Shown: piece after piece, positions 14,695-21,542 of the stretch
Numbering within the stretch: position 1 is the stretch's first letter
Layout of the letters: each line of letters opens with the position of its first letter
Origin: a virus
Virus record (IMG/VR): IMGVR_UViG_3300023184_000528
Coordinates: 1-23,532 of that record
Length of the DNA stretch: 23,532 nucleotides
Direction: 5' to 3' (one strand)
Program-made: the position numbers and the translations under genes
Notes under the pieces: generated by a model
What the model was told of the DNA's origin: nothing
Database searches by the model: none
Seen by the model: the letters and a program-made list of their open reading frames with translations, nothing else

Positions 14695-17243
14695 TGCCTA
14701 TCCGTAAATTTACCAATGGTAGATTTAGTCTAAAACGATTTACTGCACCAGGAGTTGGTGGTGGTTCTACACCTGCACCTGCTGGTTCAACATCGTATAC
14801 CGCTGTTCAAGTATTCACAACATCACAAACATGGACGCCACCTTCTGGAGTAACTTCAGTTGATTATCTTGTTATTGGTGGAGGCGGTGCTGGTGGTGGT
14901 AAAAATATGGGAGGTGGGGGTGGTGCTGGAGGTTATCGTGAAGGTACTGGTTTATCGGTAACTCCTGCAACATCATACACTATTGCGATTGGTGCTGGTG
15001 GTGCTGGGGTATCTGGAGCCGTAAACGGTTCAAATGGAACAAATTCAGGAGTATTCAACACAAGTACAGGTTCAACACTAATCGGTTGGTCAATTGGTGG
15101 TGGTTATGGTGCAAGAGGAGTTTATGCCGGTTCAGCGCAGAATGGTGCTTCGGGTGGTTCTGGCGGTGGCGGTGGCGGTGATGATACTGGCGGTCCATTT
15201 CCAGGTGGTGCAGGAACACCAGGACAAGGTTTTAGTGGTGGCTCAGGAAGAGGTTCTGGCGGTGGTGCAGGTGGTGGAGGCGGTGCTGGTGCTGTAGGTA
15301 CAAGTGCTACAGGAGCACCAGGTGGAAATGGTGGTATAGGTATAGCATCAACAATATCCGGAACATCGACATACTATGCAGGTGGCGGTGGCGGCGGTGC
15401 TAATGGTCCAGCACCAAATGCTACAGGACTTGGTGCTGCGGTTGGTGGTTTAGGCGGCGGTGGTACTGCGGGTTCAGGTAATCCCGCATCACAAGCAACA
15501 AGTGCAAATAATAATAGTGGTGGTGGTGGCGGTGGTAACGGTGGTTATGAAACAGGTTTGACTTCTGGTAACGGTGGTTCGGGTGTAGTAATTTTTAAAT
15601 TCACAGTCACACCACCAAATGCGATTCTAACATTTGCAAACACAGGTGAATTCATTGTACCTGCTGGTGTAACAACAATTGATTATCTTGTTGTTGCTGG
15701 TGGAGGTGGTGGTGGTGCTACTGGTGGTGGTGGTGGTGGTGCTGGTGGTGTATTAACAGGCACAGGTTTATCTGTCGGACCAGGACAAGGTTATACGATT
15801 GTAGTTGGTGCAGGTGGTTCTGCTGGTGCAGGTGGAGGACAAAATCCAGGTTCAAATGGAGGAAACTCTGTAATTGTCGCATCAAATTCTGCATGGACAT
15901 TAGGTAATACTACAAATTCATATAGTACAACAAGTAATAATTCAGGCATATTAGTTGCTATAGGTGGTGGTGCTGGTGGCACCATTGGTTTTCGTGGACA
16001 ACAAGGTGGTTCAGGCGGCGGAGGCGGTAAAGATATAACAACTGCTGGTGGTCCAGGCACACCAGGACAAGGATATTCTGGTGGCACAGCAGATGCTCCA
16101 ACTTCTGCTGGCGCAGGTGGAGGTGGTGGTGCTGGTGGTGCTGGTTATAGTGCCTTTGGTGCACCAGTTGAAAACGGTGCTAATGGCGGCATAGGAATTT
16201 TTTCATCAATTTCAGGATCAAATACTGGTTATGGTGGAGGCGGAGGAGGCAATTCAAATAGAAGCACACCATCATCCACAAGTGGTTATGGACATTTTAT
16301 TTGTGGTGGTGCAAACGCCACTTCAACAATAGGTAATGCAGCAGCAAATAATACTGGCGGTGGTGGTGGTGGTGGTGCTTATCTTAATCCTGGTGTTTCT
16401 GGTGGTCAGTCTGGAGGAAGAGGTGGTTCTGGTATAGTCATCATCTCAATTCCTGCAACACAAACGAAACGTGCAGTATATACAAGTTCAGGTTTATTCA
16501 CAGTACCTACGGGTGTAACACAAGTAGATTATCTTGTTGTTGCTGGAGGTGGCTCTGGTGGTGGTTATTGTTCGGGTGGTGGTGGTGCTGGCGGATTTAG
16601 AACTGGCACAGGATACACAGTAACTCCTGCACAAACAATTCCAATTATAGTTGGTGCTGGTGGTGCAAGTTCAGGTAGTACATCTGCAAACTTTGGTAAT
16701 CGTGGAAGCAATTCTACATTCGATACAATAACATCTGTAGGTGGAGGTGTTGGTACTACTGGCGGTGGTGAAGGTGGAACAATAGGTTTAAATTCAAATG
16801 GAGGTTCTGGTGGCGGTAAAGGTCCGGGTGATGCTGCTGCTCCAGGATTAGGAATGGTAGGTCAAGGAAATAATGGTGGTGCTGTATCAAACGGTGCAAC
16901 AGGTGGCGGTGGTGGTGCGGGTGCTGCTGGTGGCACTGCTCCTGCTCCTGGTACTGCTGGTGGTGTTGGTGGTGATGGATTGTCATCAATATTTTCAGGT
17001 ACATCCACATTCTATTCTGGTGGTGGTGGATCAAATGGCGGTACTCCTGCTCCTCAAGGTGCTGCTGGTGGTGCGGGTGGTGGTGGAAGAGGATGCCTTG
17101 TCAACTCAGGTACTGGTGGTACGGTAATCAATGCTGAGAATGGAACATTTGCAACTGGTGGAGGTGCTGGTGGTGGTGGAGTCGGTCCACAAAGAACACC
17201 AGCATCGGGTGGTTCAGGAATTGTTATTCTAAAGTGGGTATAA
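14694..17243 (+). CDS. Three-module glycine-rich adhesin, 849 aa
   Basis: After a leader (PIRKFTNGRFSLKRF) come three tandem glycine-rich modules at about residues 38-305, 311-590 and 594-849. Each opens with F-x-x-P-x-GVT-x-[VI]-DYLV-[IV]-[AG]-GGG, has a TGLSV/TGYTV-x-P strand, repeated GGGG turns and a S-G-T/S-x-T-[YF]-Y-x-GGGG motif, and closes with GGSGVVIFKF, GGSGIVIIS or GGSGIVILKW. The 302-aa protein has one such module and the truncated gene at the window start has at least part of one. Loops between glycine blocks differ most, as expected for receptor-contact loops. The role is inferred to be host-surface binding at a fibre tip. The start lies within a TAATG overlap with the 109-aa gene. 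The stop at 17241-17243 is followed by a promoter-like motif before gp13. Confidence 0.88.
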   Translation: MPIRKFTNGRFSLKRFTAPGVGGGSTPAPAGSTSYTAVQVFTTSQTWTPPSGVTSVDYLVIGGGGAGGGKNMGGGGGAGGYREGTGLSVTPATSYTIAIGAGGAGVSGAVNGSNGTNSGVFNTSTGSTLIGWSIGGGYGARGVYAGSAQNGASGGSGGGGGGDDTGGPFPGGAGTPGQGFSGGSGRGSGGGAGGGGGAGAVGTSATGAPGGNGGIGIASTISGTSTYYAGGGGGGANGPAPNATGLGAAVGGLGGGGTAGSGNPASQATSANNNSGGGGGGNGGYETGLTSGNGGSGVVIFKFTVTPPNAILTFANTGEFIVPAGVTTIDYLVVAGGGGGGATGGGGGGAGGVLTGTGLSVGPGQGYTIVVGAGGSAGAGGGQNPGSNGGNSVIVASNSAWTLGNTTNSYSTTSNNSGILVAIGGGAGGTIGFRGQQGGSGGGGGKDITTAGGPGTPGQGYSGGTADAPTSAGAGGGGGAGGAGYSAFGAPVENGANGGIGIFSSISGSNTGYGGGGGGNSNRSTPSSTSGYGHFICGGANATSTIGNAAANNTGGGGGGGAYLNPGVSGGQSGGRGGSGIVIISIPATQTKRAVYTSSGLFTVPTGVTQVDYLVVAGGGSGGGYCSGGGGAGGFRTGTGYTVTPAQTIPIIVGAGGASSGSTSANFGNRGSNSTFDTITSVGGGVGTTGGGEGGTIGLNSNGGSGGGKGPGDAAAPGLGMVGQGNNGGAVSNGATGGGGGAGAAGGTAPAPGTAGGVGGDGLSSIFSGTSTFYSGGGGSNGGTPAPQGAAGGAGGGGRGCLVNSGTGGTVINAENGTFATGGGAGGGGVGPQRTPASGGSGIVILKWV

Positions 17244-17251
17244 AACAACAG

Positions 17252-17258
17252 ATAAATA
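17252..17258 (+). promoter_or_regulatory. Late-promoter-like ATAAATA, 7 bases before gp13 ATG
   Basis: GATAAATA ends at 17258, then ATCAATC, then ATG at 17266. There is no purine-rich ribosome site in the 22-base gap. It shares CAATCATG and the exact 7-base spacing with the motif at 13784-13790, consistent with a leaderless late transcript. Confidence 0.6.
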
Positions 17259-17265
17259 ATCAATC

Positions 17266-18219
17266 ATGGCACATCCAAAAACAAGAACACAATTTAAAGA
17301 ATACTGCCTACGTAAATTAGGTTTTCCTGTCATCGAAATTAATGTTGATGATGATCAGGTAAGTGACCGTATTGACGAGGCACTTTCTTTCTGGAGTGAC
17401 TATCACTATGATGGCACAGAAAAATTGTTTATGAAACATTGTATCACTGCTGAAGATATTAATCGTCAGTGGATATATTGTCCTGATGCTGTGCAATTTG
17501 TTACTGGTGTTATGCCATTCGATTTATCTAACGCATCAATAAACATGTTTGATTTGCGTTATCAGTTACGTCTGCATGATCTCTATGACTTCACATCGGT
17601 ATCGTATGTGTCATACGAAATTACAATGCAACACTTGCGTACATTAAATCTACTGTTCTCTGGTACTCCACAGTTTAGATTTAATCGTCACCAGAATAAA
17701 GTATTCTTAGACATCGATTGGACACGTGATGTTCAACCAGGTAACTACGTTATCATCGAATGCTATCGTGCATTAGAACCAGAAACAATTACATTAACGG
17801 GTACGATGTCGTGTGCTCCAGGTTCTAATACTGTTACAGGTACTGGTACAATATTTGACCAAGAACTTGCGGCATTTGATTTTATTACAATCGGTGGTGA
17901 ACAGAAACAAGTTGGTAATATTGATTCACCAACACGACTGACATTGATTGGTAATCCAGCACAGACTCATACGAATGAGACTGCGGTAATTGAAGGTGTT
18001 ACCGATGTATGGAATGATAGATTTTTAAAGAAGTATGCCACTGCACTAATCAAACGTCAGTGGGGTGCTAATCTTAAAAAGTTTGCTGGTATTCAAATGC
18101 CAGGTGGTGTCACGTTAAACGGTCAACAAATATATGATGAAGCGGTACAAGAAATTGAAAAGATGGAAGAAGAAATGTACATGATGGGTTCGTTGCCATC
18201 TGAAATTCTGACAGGATAA
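17266..18219 (+). CDS. gp13: Neck protein gp13 (head-tail joining), 317 aa
   Basis: It matches T4-like gp13. The N-terminal helical part is KEYCLRKLGFPVIEINVDDD with RIDEALSFWSDYHYDG. The middle has FDLRYQLRLHDLYDFTS and QFRFNRHQNKVFLDIDW. The end has DVWNDRFLKKYATALIKRQWG, MPGGVTLNGQQIYDEA and EKMEEEMYMMGSLPSEI. In T4, gp13 acts with gp14 to complete the head neck before tail attachment. Residues about 172-244, between CYRALEPE and DVWNDRF, look like an inserted beta module (NTVTGTGTIFDQELAAFDFI, then I-x-SPTRLTL). Related phages as I recall them join these flanks directly. The start has no ribosome site but lies seven bases after a late-promoter-like motif. Gene order gp13 to gp18 confirms the identity. 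Confidence 0.92.
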   Translation: MAHPKTRTQFKEYCLRKLGFPVIEINVDDDQVSDRIDEALSFWSDYHYDGTEKLFMKHCITAEDINRQWIYCPDAVQFVTGVMPFDLSNASINMFDLRYQLRLHDLYDFTSVSYVSYEITMQHLRTLNLLFSGTPQFRFNRHQNKVFLDIDWTRDVQPGNYVIIECYRALEPETITLTGTMSCAPGSNTVTGTGTIFDQELAAFDFITIGGEQKQVGNIDSPTRLTLIGNPAQTHTNETAVIEGVTDVWNDRFLKKYATALIKRQWGANLKKFAGIQMPGGVTLNGQQIYDEAVQEIEKMEEEMYMMGSLPSEILTG

Positions 18220-18221
18220 CT

Positions 18222-18806
18222 GTGGCAACTAACACATACAAGATTTATAAGTGTACCAATAATGTAAACGGAAAAGTTTATATAGGATACACACGAAAAT
18301 CTTTAGAAAAAAGAATTACAGAACACAAAAGTAATTCAAAAAAAGGAAGTCAATACTTATTGCACAAAGCAATTCAAAAATATGGAATGAATGCATTTGA
18401 TTGGGAAATTATTTTTGAATCTAAAGATAAAAATTATGTTTTGCAAGAGATGGAATTTTATTTTATAAAAGAATATAATTCTTATTTTGAAACCAACTGT
18501 GGTTATAATATGACTTATGGTGGTCAGGGTGGTATGACCGACAGGACTCATACTGAAGAGACTAAAAATAAATTAAAATTTGCCAGAAATAAAAGACAGA
18601 TTGAACCTATGTTGGGTAAAACACATAGTGATGAGTCTAAAAACAAAATGAGTTTAGCAAGACAAAATAATCCAGATAGATTTATACAGGCAAGTATTGC
18701 TGGAAAAATATCAGCAGAAAAAAGAAAAAATAATGTTGAATATAAATTGAAGCAATCCGAAAAAATGAAAGAAGTGTGGGCTTCAAGAAAGGCATTAGGT
18801 ACCTAA
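18222..18806 (+). CDS. GIY-YIG homing endonuclease with NUMOD3 motifs, 194 aa
   Basis: Residues 6-100 form a GIY-YIG nuclease domain: KIY (7-9), YIG (20-22), Arg31 in LEKRITEH (the position of I-TevI Arg27) and catalytic Glu78 in EMEFYFIKEYN, then NCGYNMTYGG. Two NUMOD3-type DNA-binding motifs follow: HTEETKNKLK (about 109-118) and KTHSDESKNKMS (133-144). The C-terminus is basic. This is a free-standing phage homing endonuclease, expected to cut cognate gp14-region DNA in rival phages. The GTG start (AGGA at 18213-18216) gives M-A-T-N before the domain, the same residues that begin gp14 downstream. It probably took over the original gp14 start site. The gene is richer in A than its neighbours, as expected for an invader. 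Confidence 0.93.
   Translation: MATNTYKIYKCTNNVNGKVYIGYTRKSLEKRITEHKSNSKKGSQYLLHKAIQKYGMNAFDWEIIFESKDKNYVLQEMEFYFIKEYNSYFETNCGYNMTYGGQGGMTDRTHTEETKNKLKFARNKRQIEPMLGKTHSDESKNKMSLARQNNPDRFIQASIAGKISAEKRKNNVEYKLKQSEKMKEVWASRKALGT
18795..18806 (+). other. 12-bp perfect palindrome at endonuclease / gp14 junction
   Basis: TTAGGTACCTAA is its own reverse complement. It contains the endonuclease stop codon and the AGG that would serve as ribosome site for the proposed gp14 start at 18808. Meaning unknown; it could be a boundary relic, a protein-binding site or chance. Confidence 0.6.
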
Positions 18807-18807
18807 A

Positions 18808-19701
18808 ATCGCCACAAACTTTTTTTTCAATAATTTTCCGGCAAATCAAATAACCTCCGAGCAACTGCTCGTTGAGGACTTGGTTATTGAGGCAATGAAA
18901 ATTTACGGCATGGATGTTTATTACATGCCACGCACAACACGCGACCAAGTGGACTATCTATTTGGTGAAGATACCCTTAAAGAATACCGCACTGCTCATC
19001 CAATTGAAATGTATCTGGAAAATGTTTCAGGTATGGATGGTGAGCAAGATTTTATTTCCAAATTTGGTCTTGAGATTCGTGATGAAGTTACGATGTTAGT
19101 CTCACGATTACGATTCCGCTATACAGTAAATGGATACACTCGTCCACGTGAGGGCGACTTAGTATTTGTACCTCTACTCAATAACTTTTTTGAGATTACA
19201 TTTGTCGAACATGAAGATCAACAGACTATGTTCTATACATTAGGTCGTGGTCGTGGTGGTAATGTGTATGTTTATGCTTTGAAGATGAAGCAGTTTGTAT
19301 TCTCTAATGAGATTATTGAAACTGGTGTGAAGTTAATTGACGAACAGATTGTTGACTACTATCCAAAAACAAGATTGTTCCTTGCATCTGGTGGTACAGG
19401 CGGTTATCTAAATGATGAGATTGTATATCAGGGAAGTAGTTTAGCAACCGCAAATGCACAAGCACTTGTTCATGATTATGTTGCTGGTCAATATGTAGAA
19501 GTATATCGTATTCAAGGTGATTTTACTACAGGTTTACTAAAAGGTAACACAAGTACCAGCACAAGCAGAACAATTAATGTTATTTCCGATACTGCTACTA
19601 TGAACAATGCATTTGAAGATATCTTTGACAATGCTCGTATCGAAGCATCATCTGATGGCATCATCGACTTTACTGAACACAATCCGTTTGGAGAACCGTA
19701 A
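18808..19701 (+). CDS. gp14: Neck protein gp14, probable ATC start, 297 aa
   Basis: The core EDLVIEAMKIYGMDVYYMPR, FGEDTLKEYR and KFGLEIRDEVTMLVSRLRF matches T4 gp14 (LVAEAIQMRGVECYYVPRE, FGEDLKNKF, FGMQVQDEVTLSI). gp14 joins the capsid neck to the tail with gp13. In-frame coding starts well before the first possible TTG (18880). The sequence ATNFFFNNFPANQ (18811-18849) is the conserved gp14 N-terminus of aquatic T4-like phages as I recall it. The stop at 18796-18798 and the lack of ATG, GTG or TTG leave ATC at 18808, with AGG at 18797-18799, as the likeliest initiator. Residues about 195-250 (YLNDEIVYQGSSLATANAQA to FTTGLLKGNTS) look like an added beta module. The stop overlaps the gp15 ATG (TAATG). 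Confidence 0.88.
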   Translation: MATNFFFNNFPANQITSEQLLVEDLVIEAMKIYGMDVYYMPRTTRDQVDYLFGEDTLKEYRTAHPIEMYLENVSGMDGEQDFISKFGLEIRDEVTMLVSRLRFRYTVNGYTRPREGDLVFVPLLNNFFEITFVEHEDQQTMFYTLGRGRGGNVYVYALKMKQFVFSNEIIETGVKLIDEQIVDYYPKTRLFLASGGTGGYLNDEIVYQGSSLATANAQALVHDYVAGQYVEVYRIQGDFTTGLLKGNTSTSTSRTINVISDTATMNNAFEDIFDNARIEASSDGIIDFTEHNPFGEP

Positions 19702-20702
19702 TGTTAGGTAATCCACAGTTTTATCATCGTACCATTCGAAAGATGGTTGTCGTATTTGGTACACTCTTTAATGACATAGAGATAGTACGATACACTCAAG
19801 CGGGTGTTCCAAAAGAAAAATGGAAAGTGCCCTTATCTTTTTCACCAAAAGAACGTTTCCTAACAGCAATCACTTCTGATCCAAATCTGATTCGTTCAAT
19901 TAATACAGTTGTTCCACGTATGTCTTTTAACCTTGACAGTTTGGAATACGATGTTAACCGTAAACAAGTTTCAACACTTCGTAATTTTGCACAGAACAAT
20001 GACACTTCAGTAAACACGCAATTTGTTCCTATACCGTATAACTTTCAGTTTTCGTTATCCATCTATGTTCGAAACACAGAAGATGGTACACAGATATTAG
20101 AACAGATTCTACCATTCTTTACACCAGACTTTAATGTTACTGTAGATTTTATTCCTGAGATGGATCAAAAATATAATGTACCTATTATATTAGATTCAGT
20201 GGCATCAACGGTAGAGTATGAGGGTGCATTAAATGAAGGTTCCACACGATTAATTCTTTGGGACTTAACATTTACTGCCAAAGGTTACATATGGCCACCA
20301 GTTAAATCTGGTAAGTATATTAAGACTGCCAATACTAATACGTTCATTGATCTTACTACCAAAGACATACAAAAAGTTTACGTTGACTATGCTAATGGTA
20401 ATGGTGTCTTTGCACAGGGTGAGACTCTCCGTGCTAACAACTCTGATCTATTTGGTATAGTAGACTTCTTTAGCAATACCCCAAGTGGTATATTGGTTGT
20501 AACTGGTGCCAATAAGATTATCAAAGTAGGTGACAAACTCACTGGAGATTATACTGGCGCAGCATACAACGTTGTTGTGACTGATGTTAATTCATTAAAT
20601 GTTGTACAGATAAAAACACAAACTGATCCTGGAACTGCTAAGTTGGGTGATGAATTCGGATTCATAGATACAATTAAGGAGTATCCAAATACTTTATCAT
20701 GA
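19701..20702 (+). CDS. gp15: Tail-completion / sheath-terminator protein gp15, 333 aa
   Basis: The N-terminal two thirds match T4 gp15: MLGNPQFYHRTIRKMVVVFG with TLFNDIEI, VPLSFSPKERFL, VVPRMSFNLDSLEYDVNRK, RNFAQNNDTSVNTQFVPIPY, FQFSLSIYVRN, QILPFFTPDFNVTV and DLTFTAKGYIWPPV. gp15 caps the tail tube and sheath and connects the tail to the neck. Compared with T4 (272 aa), the protein is about 60 residues longer. Residues about 226-290 (ANGNGVFAQGETLRANNS to KVGDKLTGDYTGAAYNV) form an extra G-x-F-x-x-G-E-x-[LV] beta module like the one in gp14. It overlaps gp14 by one base and gp16 by four (ATGA), so gp14, gp15 and gp16 are translationally coupled. Confidence 0.92.
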   Translation: MLGNPQFYHRTIRKMVVVFGTLFNDIEIVRYTQAGVPKEKWKVPLSFSPKERFLTAITSDPNLIRSINTVVPRMSFNLDSLEYDVNRKQVSTLRNFAQNNDTSVNTQFVPIPYNFQFSLSIYVRNTEDGTQILEQILPFFTPDFNVTVDFIPEMDQKYNVPIILDSVASTVEYEGALNEGSTRLILWDLTFTAKGYIWPPVKSGKYIKTANTNTFIDLTTKDIQKVYVDYANGNGVFAQGETLRANNSDLFGIVDFFSNTPSGILVVTGANKIIKVGDKLTGDYTGAAYNVVVTDVNSLNVVQIKTQTDPGTAKLGDEFGFIDTIKEYPNTLS

Positions 20703-21097
20703 AAAAATTAAATGCAAATCTCTCTGATATATTTGATGTAGAACCCATCAGAGAAGAAGAAAAACATATACCCCTGCCCGTTACGGTAGAACCCTCTGAT
20801 CCAATCAATGCTGATGCCGAGTTTGCACGAAACAATATTCGTGAACTGGTAACTCAAGGCAGTCATGCTATGAATGAGTTAATGCTTGTTGCCCGTGATG
20901 GGCAGCATCCAAGAGCATATGAAGTCTTGGCCACTCTGATGAAAAATCTAGGTGACTTAAATAAAGACTTATTAGAAATACAAAAACGTAAAAAAGATTT
21001 GGCACCAAAGTCTGAATCCAACAATTTAAACATAGATAAAGCTGTGTTCGTTGGATCAACTGCTGAACTGGTCAAGATGATTAAATCAAATAAATAG
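20699..21097 (+). CDS. gp16: Small terminase subunit gp16, 132 aa
   Basis: It matches T4-like gp16. After an acidic N-terminal arm it has DAEFARNNIRELVTQGSHAM with NELMLVARDGQHPRAYEVLA, then the coiled-coil LMKNLGDLNKDLLEIQKRKK (about residues 80-100), and the conserved end KAVFVGSTAELVKMIK. The small terminase forms a ring that recognises DNA and regulates the gp17 motor during headful packaging. At 132 residues it is shorter than T4 gp16 (164). Its start lies in an ATGA overlap with the gp15 stop. It is normally followed directly by gp17, but here a Dps-like gene lies between them. Confidence 0.92.
   Translation: MKKLNANLSDIFDVEPIREEEKHIPLPVTVEPSDPINADAEFARNNIRELVTQGSHAMNELMLVARDGQHPRAYEVLATLMKNLGDLNKDLLEIQKRKKDLAPKSESNNLNIDKAVFVGSTAELVKMIKSNK
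21090..21096 (+). promoter_or_regulatory. Possible late-promoter-like ATAAATA before the Dps gene
   Basis: ATAAATA covers the end of gp16 and part of its stop codon, eight bases before ATG 21105. AGGA (21096-21099) is a ribosome site here, so a leaderless reading is not required. A match in A+T-rich coding DNA could be chance. Confidence 0.3.
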
Positions 21098-21104
21098 GAA
21101 CACT

Positions 21105-21539
21105 ATGGAAAAACTTATCTCTCAACTTAAAACAATTCTTGGTACAAACTTTGCTTTGTATCTCAAGTCACATGGATACCATTGGAATATCGAAGGCTCC
21201 AACTTCCCACAGTATCATGAATTTTTAAATGATTTTTATAATTCTGTGTGGGCACAGACCGATGACATCGCAGAAAAACTTCGTGCATTAGGTTCCTATG
21301 CTCCAGGTTCACTTTCTCGTATGCTTGAACTTGCTGACATACCAGAAGCAACTTCTATACCTGATGCGATGGCTATGATGCGTGATTTGGAAACAGACAA
21401 TGAACGTTATATTATTCATCTTCGTGCTGGTATTGCTGCTGCTGATGCTGCTGGCGAACCTGCTGTTGGTAATTTCTTGCAAGACTTGTTGGGTGCACAT
21501 CAGAAAAAAGGTTGGATGTTAAAAAGCATCATAAAATAA
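21105..21539 (+). CDS. Dps / ferritin-like DNA-protection protein, 144 aa
   Basis: The sequence follows the Dps family: LYLKSHGYHWNIEGSNFPQY, HEFLNDFYNSVW, DDIAEKLRALG and the C-terminal FLQDLLGAHQKKGWMLKSII. Aligning HWN with E. coli Dps places His26, His38, Asp53 and Glu57 at the positions of His51, His63, Asp78 and Glu82. The position of Asp67 is Asn42, with Asp43 next to it. Dps proteins form 12-subunit cages that oxidise and store Fe(II) with peroxide and so protect DNA. The protein lacks the Lys-rich N-terminal tail of E. coli Dps, so tail-mediated DNA binding is unlikely. It sits 7 bases after gp16 and 3 bases before gp17 in a late operon. Its role in packaging or late infection is unknown. 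Family identity is secure; activity is not. Confidence 0.9.
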   Translation: MEKLISQLKTILGTNFALYLKSHGYHWNIEGSNFPQYHEFLNDFYNSVWAQTDDIAEKLRALGSYAPGSLSRMLELADIPEATSIPDAMAMMRDLETDNERYIIHLRAGIAAADAAGEPAVGNFLQDLLGAHQKKGWMLKSIIK

Positions 21540-21542
21540 ATT

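Noticed and set aside
12869-17243. Collagen-like proteins
   Set aside because: No sustained G-x-y triplet periodicity. The pattern is GGGG blocks between variable loops with DYLVVAGGG and GSGIVIL borders, typical of phage glycine-rich adhesin domains.
13356-17263. Minus-strand His-rich and Pro-rich open frames opposite the glycine-rich genes
   Set aside because: Complement of GGT/GGC runs gives ACC/GCC/CAC codons. They are low-complexity shadows of the plus-strand genes without independent start signals.
18234-18819. Group I or group II intron carrying the endonuclease
   Set aside because: The exon-like junction is striking, but the coding sequence fills nearly all of the insert and leaves no room for a ribozyme core. 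The borders do not give the U...G ends of group I or the GTGYG start of group II. RT-PCR would settle it.
18880-18882. TTG 18880 as the start of gp14
   Set aside because: It falls inside the conserved EDLVIEA segment and would remove the A-T-N-F-F-F-N-N-F N-terminus. No ribosome site precedes it.
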